This document shows, piece by piece, positions 22,090 to 33,499 of a stretch of DNA of 64,000 nt. The stretch is taken from positions 248,001 to 312,000 of the forward strand of contig WHSA01000365.1 in the NCBI GenBank assembly GCA_012931725.1, in the 5' to 3' direction. This DNA comes from Litsea cubeba (taxonomy: Eukaryota; Streptophyta; Magnoliopsida; Laurales; Lauraceae). The notes under the pieces are model-generated. The model was not told the DNA's origin. It made no database searches and saw only the letters and a list, made by a program, of their open reading frames with translations. Positions within the stretch are counted from its first letter, which is position 1; every line of letters starts with the position of its first letter. Both the position numbers and the translations under genes were made by a program.

Positions 22090-24640
22090 ATTTTTAGCCT
22101 TCCAAATATATCCAACGGTTTTGATCTTTTGCTTGAGGCCCACAGATCATAACAAATTATATCAAATGGATCATGGTTTGTGGCATATATCTCAAGATTC
22201 GTGATGATTCAACAGCTGAAATTTGGATGCATTACCGTGTTTGACCTTGTGGATATTTTCAACGGTTTGGATCTTGATTGGCCCTCTCAGATTTAAAGAA
22301 AGATTAAAAAAACAGACTGTGCGTAATTGTGCTCAAAACACTGTAGCTCCGCCTCTTATTTTTTCCAACTACTTCTGAACTACCTCATCAAGGGACATGT
22401 GGAAAGTAGAGGCATTGCCTCCACTTATCTAAAATGGGTAGCAGCTGAAAGGTGGTTCCAAACCTCTATTCATTTTAGAGAAATAGAGGGAAAAATTAGA
22501 CCTTCCAAACATGCACGGAATGTGATGCATTTAAGAACCGTGATTTCCTTCGCTGAGGAATTTCTTTTCTTTTTTTCCCCAGGAGGGACTTAGGGATGTC
22601 CACAAAAAATTGGTTCCTCCGAATCCAAAATAATCTGAACCTTCCCTCCCACTCCCTACTCTCATGAAATGCTTTTCGAAGGAATCATAAAAACTTTGGT
22701 GTTTTCCCCCTTTTTTTTTTTTAGATTGTTCTTAGCAGGAAAGTGGCCTCACCATAAGGTGAAAAAATCTTCAGCCGAAGAAAAGAATTAAGATTTTCTA
22801 TGCCTTTTATGTAAAAATGCGTCTGCATAAACCATGTAATACTGTACACCATCATACTATACTCAATGCAAGCTGCCAAGTACCAATATCCATAATGTTG
22901 ATTAAGAGATAATTTTGAGTTACCAAATACCAACTATTTACTTTTCCATGTTACTTGAAATCCCAAAGTTATAGGAAAATTTAGAAAAAATGAATTAATT
23001 TTGATGTTTTTTGTTGAGTATGATTTAACTTACTTCGTATCAGTCCCATCCCATTCTGTGCCAGTCCCATACTAGTTTGTTCAAGTTATGTGCCAGGCGT
23101 TGCCGATCTCATTGCCATGCATGCTGGTTTTGTCAATTGAGTTGTGGCATTTTTGGAATTCTGATACTTGACTAGTATGGGTATTGTCTTATTGACCAGC
23201 ACCGAGTCGACTCATCACCTGAGTCGAGTGCCACGCGAAATTGCAAATCTTGGGAAACAGTCAAAATGATACTTTGCTTTTTCACCATATACATGATTTA
23301 TTAACTAGACTTAGAGGAAAATAATTATTTCTAAAAAAATTATAAAAGTTGTTTTTATGGTAAAAAGCAAAAAAGTTAGAGAGTGAACAAAATATCATGG
23401 TTAGTGGTGTTCTTCCCTAGGCTTTTAGGTTTAATGTTGGGAAATTTTCAAAACGGGGCCTTAGTTTTGGGGACTTTTTTAAAAAAGAAAAAAAAAATCT
23501 AAAAATGGGCCTTAAGTTTTTCAACCTTCTTTCAAAAACAGTACATATCCCACCACAAATGAGACCATCTGGTACTTTTCCCTTATTTTTTTTCAGAAAT
23601 TTTGTTGCAATGGCTAAAAAAATTAAAGGGGTCATTATCAGTCTCTCATCTCCTTCCTTCTTCCTCCTTTGTAAAGTTGTTCCCCTATTATCTCCAATTT
23701 CCTCCATTTTCAGTACTATTGGACAACAAATGCTTTGTTGCCACAGCAATTCTACATAGTCATGTTCACTTTACTTCATTCCCATCCAGACTCTGTTGTT
23801 GAGCAACGCCCAGTCCTAGAGTTGGTTGGTTTTGTGGGATTTTTTGTCTCAAGATCAGTTTTGAAATGAAAGAGTTTGCTAAGTGGTGTTTATAGAACTG
23901 CAACCTAACTACTTTTGACACATGCCAAAGGTGAATATCCTATAACAAAAACATTAAAAAAAAAAGAAGAGAGTAACAGATCATAGCTTTTAACCATATA
24001 TTCAAGTCCTCATACATCAAATTCATGAATCTGATCCTAGATTCAAACTAGAAATGGGCTTGAATGTGCTTTCAGTACTTCTTATCAGGTGTTTGGAGAC
24101 CATTTTCATTCCGACAAACTCTAACCAGCAACCAGCCATTGCAATCTATAAACCTTCCAATAGATTTATCTGCACTTAATTTATGAAGTCCATTGATTTT
24201 CTTAAATGCATTTCTGTGACAAGTGGATAAGAATGCAAAATAGTCTGTCAGAGGGCACCAGAAAAAGCTCAATGAGGGGACTCTCAAAAGGAGACAACGA
24301 AAAACTGAAAAGTATATATACATTAATCAATGCAATCAATTATGCAGCGACAAAAAGTGTAGTGTTCGACTTCCAATCACTTTACTTTTCAACTAGCACC
24401 AAAACGCCCATGCTAAGCCTGGACCAAAAGTAAAAATATATTAAAAATTTAAGAATTATTTTAAAATATTATTAAGATAAAATAAGTCTAAAAGAAATAA
24501 ATTTATTATCTTTGAATATTAGAATCTTTTAACATGTGATGAAAATAAATATAAAATGAGAAGTAAACTTACATAACATAATGCCCTCTTGAATTTAAAG
24601 GTATTGACCATTACACAAGTATGAATGTGTGTCTATATTG
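22090..24640. other. intergenic region, no recognised gene
   Basis: AT-rich DNA with scattered homopolymers. A minus-strand frame ending at 24072 (about 83 codons) is open but matches nothing I know. I see no convincing gene or mobile-element boundary here. Confidence 0.5.
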
Positions 24641-24649
24641 GGGCAGCTC

Positions 24650-24711
24650 TCCTAAGCTAAAGCTTAGGTTAAGGTAAGCTCAAGCTAAAGCTTAGGTTAA
24701 GGTAAGCTCAA
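24650..24711. repeat. short tandem duplication AAGCTTAGGTTAAGGTAAGCTCAAG
   Basis: The ~28-bp unit CTAAAGCTTAGGTTAAGG...AGCTCAAG is present twice in a row within a sequence that is itself partly palindromic (CTAAGC/GCTTAG). Confidence 0.7.
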
Positions 24712-25163
24712 GTTCGTGGTGGGGCCCACCTGGCGACCCACATGGGGGTGGTGATGTGGGGATTTCAAGGACTCACTGGGACCATTCTCTTTGCAAAAAA
24801 TTAGTCTCAACCGTGGTTTCTACCATCTCCATTTAGCCCCAAAAGTTTAATGGTCAACAATCCATTCGGATCGGTACACAATCGATCAAGCAGTCCAATA
24901 AATCCGGATCTGACCAAAAGCTTGTAGACATGTACAATTTAGGGAGGTCGTGTGTTTGGTCCATTTGGATGGACCAAAGGTGGGCCCCACAAGCGTAAGC
25001 TTACAGAATTAAATGGAGAGGTATGGTGCCCGGGTTAAAAAAATATAATGAAATATGTGATTCTTTTATAAGATATTATCGGAAAATAACAAATTTTATA
25101 GAAATAAATAAGTAATTTATATTTATTATATATATAACTTTAATATATAAGAAAAAATAACTT

Positions 25164-26060
25164 GGTGGGGTCACATGATGTAACATCTAACGGTGGGCCT
25201 CATATTCTAATTCCTTCAAGGTGTGTCCAATTGGACAGTGGGACCTTGCTGACGTGTCATTCCGAGGATCCTTAGTGGGTCACATGATGTAACATCTAAA
25301 GATATGCCCATATCCAAATGTCTAAAGGTGTGTCAAATTGAATATTTGGTCAGTAGACCCTTGTTGATGTGGTATTCCAATGAGCATTGGTGGGGTCACA
25401 CGATGTAATATTCAAAAGTGAGCTTCTTATCCTAATTCATTAAGGTGCATCATGATGTGTTTGAAGGTGGCCTTGTTTGTCTGGTCTTTAACTTCTTGGT
25501 AGAAGTGGAGAAATGATAGGTATAAAATATTTTGAATGAAATGGATAGATTTAGGGAGGTGATTTGGAAAAGATAATTGAAATGGAGATTTAGGGAAGAG
25601 GCTTATTTTAGATGAGTGTGGTGGCTCACTTTTTCTTATACATTTCTTTGAAAGGAGAGACTTTTTAGGGATGACGTCGGTGGGGCCACATGATGTAACA
25701 TCTAACGGTGAGCCTCATATCCTAATTCCTTCAAGGTGTGTCCAAATTGGACAGTGGGACCTTGCTGATGTGTCATTCCGAGGATCCTTAGTGGGGTCGC
25801 ATGATGTAACATCTAAAGATATGCCCATATCCAAATATGTAAAAGTTGTTTATAGAAATTGTAGGAGATATGATAAAGATGTGAGTTTGTTATCTTTTTA
25901 AAAAGTTTTGAATGAAATGGAGAGATTTAGGGAGGTGATTTGGAAAAGGTAATTGAAATGGAGATTTAGGGAGGAGATTTCTTTTAGATGAGTGTGGTGA
26001 CCCACGTTTTCTTATACATTTTTTTGAAATGAGAGACTTTTTAGGGATGACGTGGCATCC
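25164..26060. repeat. interleaved direct repeats around GGTGGGGTCACATGATG
   Basis: The stretch 25164-25319 recurs at 25679-25838 with few changes, and each copy holds the GTCACATGATGTAACATCTAA phrase twice. A weaker fifth copy starts near 25391. The segment at 25536-25678 (GAATGAAATGGA...TTTTTAGGGATGACGT) recurs at 25908-26050. The whole looks like a two-part unit duplicated once. No coding capacity is recognised. Confidence 0.8.
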
Positions 26061-26149
26061 CTCACAACCCACCTCTCACACCCAAATCTCTATGTGATTT
26101 TATAAATATTTTTATGAAAGGAGAGACTTTTTAGGAATAAGGTGGCACC

Positions 26150-26861
26150 TCCACAGCCCACCTCCCCCTTTGCTTTAATATATATAATTGCCTTTTATCC
26201 ATAAACTGAAATGGTTATCTTTTCCCCATGAACTTTTTCCAACGTTCTGCACGTGGGTATTGGGGGTAAAACTCCAGTGTGTCTCCCACCATCTAATAAC
26301 ACTTCAGGGAAGCCCACTCGTTTTTTAATCTTTTTGGTCATCATTTTTTTTTATAAACTAGCGAGAGGGGCCCAGGTTAATAAAATATAAATACGATAAT
26401 AAGTTATTATAATAACACCCTCTGTTATTAAAAAAAAAAAAGCAACAAAATGTCTGAAATGTGGAAAGAAAGCATATTTAAAGAATGCAAATCAAGAAAG
26501 GGAATTGATAAAGAATAAAATAAAAATAAAAATATAAGTAATGGGTGTTTACATAAGATATTAAGAAAGTATAATGAAATTAACAACAACAACAACAACA
26601 ATAATAATGATATACCACAATCCACAACAACATCAAAATACATCACCAAAAATAGAAACTACTCAAACTGTAATAAAGATAAAATCAAATAAAATAAGAA
26701 GTAACCCAAATATCTAATCAACATATGACATACCTATTTTTTTATCCATCGCTTCCCTTCAAAATAAAAAAATATATTAAGTAATAAGTTTCCATAATAG
26801 CCAAACCAAGTTTAAAAAAAGGGCTTAGTGTTGAGCTCTAAAAGATAGATAAATGTGTCAT
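26150..26861. other. AT-rich intergenic spacer
   Basis: AT-rich DNA with an (AAC)n-(AAT)n trinucleotide tract near 26582-26610. No gene is seen. Confidence 0.5.
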
Positions 26862-27800
26862 CACTACAAGAACATGCACTTTTGGCGACGAAAATTTTCG
26901 TCGCCAAAAGTCACTTAAACGTCAGTAAAAGTATTTATTTACCGACGAAAACTTTTTCGTTGGCCAGACGTCGATAAAAGTTTGTCAGCAAAACATTTTA
27001 CCGACAAAATTATTTTCCGTGTACAAAATGAAAACTTTACCGACGTTTATTTCACTTTCGCCGACGAAAAAACACGTCGGCAAAAGTATTTTTTTTATTT
27101 TTAATTTTTACTTTTGCTGACGAAAAAACACGTCGGCAAAAGTATTTTTTTTTATTTTTATTTTTTACTTTTGCTGACGAGAAAAAACGTCGGCAAAAGT
27201 ATTTTATTATTTATTTTTACTTTTGCCGACGAAACAAAAAGTCGGCAAAAGTATTTTATATTTTTTAAAAAAAATTCTTTTTACTTTTTCCGATGAAAAA
27301 AGACGTCGGCAAAAGTATTTTAATTTTTTTATAATTTTTCTATTTACTTTTGCATACAAAAGAACAACGTCGGTAAAAGTATTTTATATTTTTTTTTAAT
27401 TTTTCTTTTTACTTTTGTGGACGAAAAATAACGTCGGCAAAAGTATATTATTTATTTTTAATTTTTCTTTTTACTTTTTCTGACTAAGAAAAAATGTCGG
27501 CAAAAGTCTTTTTATATTTTCTTTTTACTTTTGCCTACGAAAAAAAACGTCGGCAAAAATATATTATTTTTTTTAATCTTTCTTTTTACTTTTGCCGACG
27601 AAAAAAAACCGTCGACAAAATTTTTTTTTATTTTTAATTTTTCTTTTTACATTTGCTGACGAAAAAAAAAACGTCGGCAAATTAAAAGTGTTTTTTTTTT
27701 CTTTTTACTTTTGCCGACGAAAAAAAACGTCGGCAAAAATGTTTTATTTTTTTGTTTTTCTTTTTTTTTTGCCGACGAAAAAAAACGTTGGCAAAATCAA
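26862..27800. mobile_element. CACTA-3: left end with long palindromic subterminal array
   Basis: Starts CACTACAAGAACATG, preceded by CAT. About 14 units of roughly 60 bp follow, each with TTTTGCCGACGAAAAAA immediately opposed by CGTCGGCAAAAG and separated by an AT-rich spacer, so every unit can fold as a hairpin. This is the layout of a CACTA subterminal region. The opposite end (a GTAGTG terminus followed by CAT) is not found between here and 30970. It may lie beyond the gypsy-1 insertion or have been lost. No transposase is visible. Confidence 0.75.
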
Positions 27801-28323
27801 TTTATTGATTTTTTAATATTATAATTCATTTTTGAAATATAACTTTCCTGTGAACCTGTTAATACACCTGTATCAATAATAAACCTGTTCATATACCTAT
27901 ATTCAACATAAAAAATGCATACCACCTATGCATCTACTGAAGCATGAAAAATATGAGCAAGTATTCTGCAATGACAACACACAATTGGCCATCAGAACAT
28001 ACGATAATAATATGATTGAATGAGTTATTGAACACCAAGTATATTTACAGAAGTCACAAAAATCGAAGCACATACAATGACATTGCGTTTGAGTGAAACA
28101 AACTAAAAATTACAACATATATTAAATCAGATCAGAGGCTGGAAATGTGATCAAACATCCGAAAACATTTTGGAGCTCTCAAAGTGGAAATCCCCGAATG
28201 ATTCTGCCAACTAAACAGCATCTTCAACTCAAAGATGGGTTCCCTGCTGCCCAACAACAATCGCTGCAATTTTAAATGCTAACACACCAATGCCTTTCAG
28301 ATCTGAGGCTCCCCTAAGAATTC

Positions 28324-29081
28324 TGTCCGGGGATATTTCGAAAGACACCGATATTACATTAGCTTCGGTAATGGTATCAGCTAGTCATGTCTCGAGCTCG
28401 GCCACGCGCACCTCGGCAGCAGTGCCAAGTTGCCAACCGGGATCAAAGTTGCTCCCGACCTCGGTCACTCCTGACCTCGGCACCGTGTCCTGGCCTCGGT
28501 CATGCATCTCGGCAATAGTGCCGGAAGGCTAGCCGAGACAGACACTGACAACCGAAAGTTCTATGGAAGCTCAACATCGTCACGGGACGTGTGATAAGAC
28601 AATGGCATACGCAAGTAGGGCTAATAAGCCAACTTGCCGCCCATAGTCCCTGATATTTCGGCGTCCACAGGTCCTAAGGCGCCAGAATAAGGCCCAATGG
28701 GACAGGATGGGCTACGATGGGATAGGATGGGCTATGATGGGACTGTTATTTAATGAAGAATAGGCTGAGTTCACGTCACGGGGCCCACCATCCACCGTCG
28801 GTTCCATCTTCTATAAATAGAGGACCCAATTCCAAATACAAGGTACGCTGTGCATAACTTACAATACGCATAACACACAACTCCTTTACTATTCATCTTC
28901 ATCCTACTGTTGAGTTCCTAAACTAACTTAGGCATTGGAGAGCCTTGCGATGACTATAGCTAGGGTCTTTGACAGCTTTTTCCTCTTCTCCTTGCAGATC
29001 CCATGCGTCTCTCCCCCTTCAAAGAGGCTTATTATCCAACCTAATCCATGACTTCAAGTCCTTAATTTTTAGGCACTCACA
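28324..29081 (+). mobile_element. solo LTR of a Tat-like Ty3/gypsy element, TSD AATTC
   Basis: A 758-bp unit starts TGTCCGGGGATATTTC and ends GGCACTCACA (TG...CA), with AATTC at 28319-28323 and 29082-29086. It has TATAAATA at 28812-28819. Near the 3' end it carries CTTAGGCATTGGAGAGCC, also present in the gypsy-1 LTR (near 31703), so it belongs to a related family. Its insertion splits the pfkB pseudogene between LYGI and LRG. Confidence 0.93.
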
Positions 29082-29119
29082 AATTCCATAAAGAATGCGA
29101 AACGCATAAGCGTCTTCGA

Positions 29120-29822
29120 CAGTGGCGGATGCATGTATATGAATGGGTAGGCTCAAGCCTACCCATTATTTTTTTTAATTACCATATACTAATGTATAGG
29201 TGATCAAGCCCACCCAAAAAAAATATACAAAGCCCACCCAAAATCCAAATGTTAAAGCCCAATTGCCCAAAGCCAAAGCCCATATAGAAATGTCAGTATA
29301 TTGCTCCTTCATGATCAACTTGACACTTATATTGCCGACATGCATTCTAGTGATGAATTTGGAAGCTTAGATGGAATTGGTGATCTTGCAAGAGCAATGG
29401 TGAAGACAAGAAAAAATAAAGTATATCCATTGGTTTACTTGCTTCTGGCTTTGGCATTAGTATTACCAGTCACCATTACATTGGTTGAGAGAGCATTTTT
29501 CGGCCATGAATATAATAAAGACTCGGTTACGCAATCGAATGAGTGATGAATGGTTGAGTGATATCTTAGTTACATACATAGAGATGAAAATTTTTTGAAA
29601 AGATCGACAATGATAATATCATGAAAGGTTTTTAGGATATGAAAATTCGAAGATGTCAATTGTGAAAGTTTGAATGAAATCTCAAGTTTGAATTTTTGTA
29701 AATTTTCATTAAAATTTTCAATTATATTATGTTGGATATAATCAAGCCAACAGTTGGATTCCAAAATTTTAAGCACGATAATCTCAAGTCCCCCCAAAAT
29801 ATATTTTCTGGATTCGCCACTG
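29120..29822 (+). mobile_element. hAT-superfamily transposon derivative, 8-bp TSD
   Basis: The terminal inverted repeats read CAGTGGCGGATGC at the left and, in reverse, CAGTGGCGAATCC at the right. The flanks GTCTTCGA (29112-29119) and GTCTTTGA (29823-29830) form the 8-bp duplication typical of hAT elements, with one mismatch. At 703 bp it is internally deleted but keeps part of the transposase C-terminus. It interrupts the pfkB catalytic motif. Confidence 0.9.
29301..29672 (+). pseudogene. hAT transposase C-terminal dimerisation domain remnant
   Basis: Encodes LDTYIADMHSSDEFGSLDGI, DLARAMVKTRKNKVYPLVYL and LALVLPVTITLVERAF. In a shifted frame it continues LRNRMSDEWLSDILVTYIE. This is the hAT family C-terminal region (LxxxxLxxPxxxAxxERxFS followed by KTRLRNRM), here with a frameshift after VERAF. 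The DDE catalytic part and BED zinc finger are absent, so no active transposase could be made. Confidence 0.85.
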
Positions 29823-30062
29823 GTCTTTGATCCCACAGGTGTCCACTGGCACGCAAGGTGAGGGGGGTACATAAATAGCTTCACCCTGGCCTTGACTCCG
29901 ATGTAAGAGCCTCTTGTGCCATCGGTGACAGAAACGAAAGGAACGACATGGCTCAGGTACCTTGTGTCTGAGATGGGACTCTCCATAGATGATAGCTGGC
30001 AGAATGCTCTTGCTTCATCACTGTTTGCAAAGACAATGTCTGCATGATTTCCTAATATTTCC

Positions 30063-30970
30063 CTGAAAAGACGATTTTAAGGAAATGCTATTATCAAGTT
30101 GAAAAAAGAATTCTCAGCAGAACAGGAATTGAGAATGAAAGCATAAAGGCACCATGTATGTGTGCGCGTAAGTGCGTGTTGGGTTGGGGGGGGGGGGGGG
30201 GGGGGGGGTTTGGATATAGAACAGGGAACAGGTTAGACAAGTAAACTGTGAAAATGATGTTATGATGTTTTAAGTTAAATGCATTGCAACATTTTACGCT
30301 ATCCCCATGATATTATCCAGTAATTTTTTTTACAAGAAATAAACACCTTCAAGTTGCTTTAAATGTACAAGGAGGAGAAAAAAAAAGAAGATGACAAAAA
30401 AGAAAGAAGAGAAAAGGCAAATGTTGGAAACAGGGTCATAACACTAAATACTTCTTCAACGAGTATTAAAGCAATTTGAAAATTGTCAATTGTGTCATGT
30501 TCATAAATGGCTTTGGCACAAGGAAGAAAATACACATTTTCTTTCTTTTTCTTTATTTCACTTCACATGCCTTTTTGGCACACATTGATTCAACAAAAAT
30601 CTTTGCAGTGTTTTCCCAACCCTTTCAAATTATTTTTTAGTTGCCCTTACGTTTCTTAAAACCTTACAACATTTACAAGTAGAACCTAAAGGCTTTACTT
30701 GCAGTCAATTTAAGTTTGTAAGCAACACTTGAGAAATGCTTGCTCTGTGTACTAATTGTGGCTAGTGATTAATCATCTTAATTAAGAACTAATACAAATA
30801 TTTCTGAATGTGTGTGCAGCTAAAACCTACTACCATTTATCAATGTCACCTCACCCCATGTGAAAGACATGTTGAAATTCTTTTTCCACCAAGACAGTCT
30901 GCTTCTGTAGTTGTAACAACTCAGTGACTGAGTTGTTGACAGATACCCAGCTTTAAAACCATGTCTATTG
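30063..30970. other. intergenic or intron-like region with a 23-G run
   Basis: This lies directly upstream (minus sense) of the pfkB terminal exon and may be its intron. It has no recognised exon. A run of 23 G occupies 30186-30208. Confidence 0.5.
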
Positions 30971-31860
30971 TGTAGGGAGATTTTCAAGACACCAAGATTA
31001 TGCTAATCTCGGCTGATTAGACGTCAATTAGCACGTCCACGTGTCATCTGGACTCACCTCGGTGCCGGGATGAATGCCTCAGCCGAAACCAGGCCGACTC
31101 AGGTTGCCAATACCGAGTTCAGCTAACAAGCTTGACTTCGGCTGTATGCCTGACCTCGGCGGAAGATGCCGGGACAGAAGCCGAAATGAAAAGAAAACCC
31201 TGGTCTTGCCCCCACGCCCGCCACATCACCAGACACGTAGCGGAGTAGAGGCGCGAGCCAGGGAGACAGATGGGTCATCCCAGCCGTCCACAATCTTTGC
31301 CAGATCTCTGACAAGGCGACATCCAGCGGCTGTAGCCAATTCAGGGCAGAGCCTGAGGATGGATCTGATGGGAGCTCTGCCGCCAAAGCCATCCAACACG
31401 ATCAAGCCCAACATGACATGCATTAAATGCGACGTGGGCTGATCGGACTGGCAATAAATACAATGTGGGTTGATCGGACTGGCAATAAATGCTTTGTGGG
31501 CTGAGATGGACCCACATTTACATTAGTTTGTGGGCTAATGAGTGCTTCCCTGTTAAATCAAGGGGCCCACTCCAAGATATCAGGAAAAATCCTCTATAAA
31601 AAGACCAACATTCCACAACAAAGGTACGTAATTTTCACACTTGAGAGCTGTTACTCTGCCTCTCTTCTTCCTCTCCTTCCTTTGTTCAAGTTCATACACT
31701 GACTTAGGCATCGGAGAGCCTTGCGCCACTCAGGCCAGGGTCCTCTGACCATTTGCTCTTCCTTTTTCAGGCTTTGAGGCAGCTGATCACCTTCTTCTTT
31801 CATTTGGATAAGTCCTATCAGGCACCCCTAATTTTATGAGTCATCGTTTTTGCACTTACA
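30971..31860 (+). repeat. gypsy-1 5' LTR
   Basis: 890 bp, TGTAGGGAGATTTTC...TTTTGCACTTACA. The start was set by alignment with the solo LTR at 28324. It holds TATAAAAA at 31595-31602 and, about 110 bp downstream, the conserved block CTTAGGCATCGGAGAGCC. The PBS follows two bases after the end. Confidence 0.88.
31595..31602 (+). promoter_or_regulatory. TATA box of gypsy-1 LTR promoter
   Basis: TATAAAAA in the LTR at the position expected for the U3 core promoter, in the sense of gag-pol. Confidence 0.65.
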
Positions 31861-31862
31861 AT

Positions 31863-31880
31863 TGGCGCCGTCTGTGGGAA
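31863..31880 (+). other. gypsy-1 primer-binding site
   Basis: TGGCGCCGTCTGTGGGAA directly after the LTR. This is the tRNA-complementary PBS widely seen in Tat-group elements such as Cinful and RIRE2. Confidence 0.85.
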
Positions 31881-31908
31881 AGTATCATCCTAACCTTCTC
31901 AAACACCA

Positions 31909-33478
31909 TGCCTCTAAAAGCCAAGAAAGGCAGAGAGTCTTCGAGACCGATCATCCGACTACCGGGCCCGTCGACGGACGCCCCTCCTCAAGGGCGATCC
32001 GGAGCGGGGCTTGGCGCGTCTACAGGCGAGGAGCGCCTAGACTTGCACCTCTTCGTCCAAATCCCGTTCCAAGAGCAAGTTGAGGATTCGTCCCCAGGGA
32101 CGGAAGTCACACCTCCTCGATGGGACGAACGGCGACAGAAGCGTCCCCAGAAAGACAAAGCCGTAGCAGTCGACAGGCCGCGTCGTCCACGACACCTCGC
32201 TGATAGAGTGGATATTGCAGCTCAAAACGCTCTCCTCCAGGAGCAGGAGAAGTTAATCCATTAGCTCCGACAGCAACTAGGAGCAGCAGGGGGTACCTCG
32301 TTAAGGCAGCCCTCCAAGCGCCTAGGCGAGAAGAGAGCCGTCCAGAGCAAGGTAGTCCAGTCCCCCCACGAGGATTTGAGAGCCTTTTTGGATCAAAAGC
32401 GCAGCCAGGCCCACGACGAAGGCCCGAGCAACAGCCGAAGTCGTCGTGGCCATGACAGACGAGCTAATAGTCGTCACAGTCAAGGCCACTCGAAGCGGAA
32501 GCCAAGAGCACTGTCACCAGAGAAGGATGACGAGCAGGAGCGGCTCAACAAGCGTATTAAACTGGTGCTTCAACATAACTTGGAGATGCGAGACCAGCAA
32601 GATATTTGCGGCCCCACCGACCTGGGGGTCTCTCCCTTTACGCGGGATATCGAGGAGACTCCCTTGCCCAAGAAGTTCTCTGTCCCGCGGTTTGTCCCTT
32701 ATGACGGAGTCTCAGATCCAGCCGCTCACCTACGACATTTCTCTCAGAGGATGTCCATCTGGGAGAACGAGGGCCACCTCAACTGCAAAATCTTCTCCTC
32801 TTGTCTGGGCGACCTCTCCTTGAAATAGTTATGCGTCCTCCCGGAGAAGTCTATCTCGAGTTGGAGACAGCTCCAGCTCTCCTTCTTAAAGAAGTTTCAG
32901 GCCTACAGCATCGTCCCCAAGACCGATGCTGATATATTGGCCCTAAAGATGAAGCAGGGTGAGACCATCACCCAATTCGCCAGACGATTCTGGGCGATTT
33001 ACAGCCAGATTGAGGTTACTAGGGACGAAGTGGCAATCTTCGCGTTCCGAAACGCCCTGTTACCAGGGAACGAGCTCAGGAAAGACCTGGCCGGAGACCC
33101 CGTAACCTCCGTGCCAGCCTTGATGTCCAGGATAAAGCGCTACGTTACCCGAGAGGAAGATGATATTAGGGCCCGGGAAAACCATGGCACGGGACAAAAG
33201 GATAGGGGAAACCAGCCCCCTAGGAAGGACAAGAAGCCGTTCCAGAAAGAAGAGCTGCACCAGGCTTGGGTTTCGACCTCAGCAAAGACCCTAACATCCA
33301 AATCTAGGGGTAGCAGGAAACCCAGGCCTCCGTCCAATCCCTACCAAGCTGTGAGTACCACCTTCAGGGAGCCGATCCATCAGATCATGCACAAGATCAA
33401 GCATAAGCCATTCTTCAGTTGGCCTCTGCCCATGCAAGGTGACCCCTCCACTCGCCTACCACAAACAGAATGGGCATA
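31909..33478 (+). pseudogene. gypsy-1 gag
   Basis: The first ATG after the PBS (31909) opens a basic, Ser/Arg-rich N-terminus. The capsid-like region contains PKKFSVPRFVPYDGVSDP then AAHLRHFSQRMSIW, and later LKMKQGETITQFARRFW and FRNALLPGNELRKDL, matching the Retrotrans_gag fold region. A short zinc-knuckle-like YHKQNGHKTEEC occurs in the next frame (near 33460). In-frame TAG codons at 32262 and 32826 interrupt it, and a one-base frameshift near 33440-33475 separates it from protease. Gag would package the RNA in virus-like particles. It is not translatable as one product. Confidence 0.88.
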
Positions 33479-33499
33479 AAACCGAGGAATGTAGAATCC

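Larger units (their letters stand above)
28151..30062 (-). pseudogene. 3' end of pfkB-type carbohydrate kinase gene, split by a solo LTR and a hAT element
   Basis: Reading the minus strand from the acceptor TTTTCAG at 30063, the frame gives ILGNHADIVFANSDEARAFC, SHVVPFVSVTDGTRGSYIGV and PSPCVPVDTCG. After skipping the hAT element it continues DAYAFRILYGI, and after skipping the solo LTR LRGASDLKGIGVLAF and IVVGQQGTHL. The family motif is the pfkB signature 2, DTxGAGDxF/Y, whose Asp is the catalytic base and whose Gly-Ala-Gly forms the anion hole. Here GAGD is replaced by a form with Ile-Glu, so activity would be lost. There is a one-base frameshift before the motif and at least three stops after GQQG. 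pfkB enzymes phosphorylate sugars or nucleosides. Whether it was carried by CACTA-3 or is a decayed host gene cannot be settled here. Confidence 0.85.

Noticed and set aside
26862..27800. repeat array as CRISPR or a satellite
   Set aside because: Starts with a CACTA terminus, and units are palindromic and diverged with AT-rich spacers, as in CACTA subterminal regions. A CRISPR array is not expected in a plant nuclear genome.
27114..27816. short plus-strand frames rich in Lys and Phe in the CACTA-3 array
   Set aside because: They are translations of the AAAA/TTTT subterminal repeats.
30186..30208. 23-G run as a functional G-quadruplex
   Set aside because: Homopolymer in a region without gene context; may be a microsatellite or an assembly artefact.
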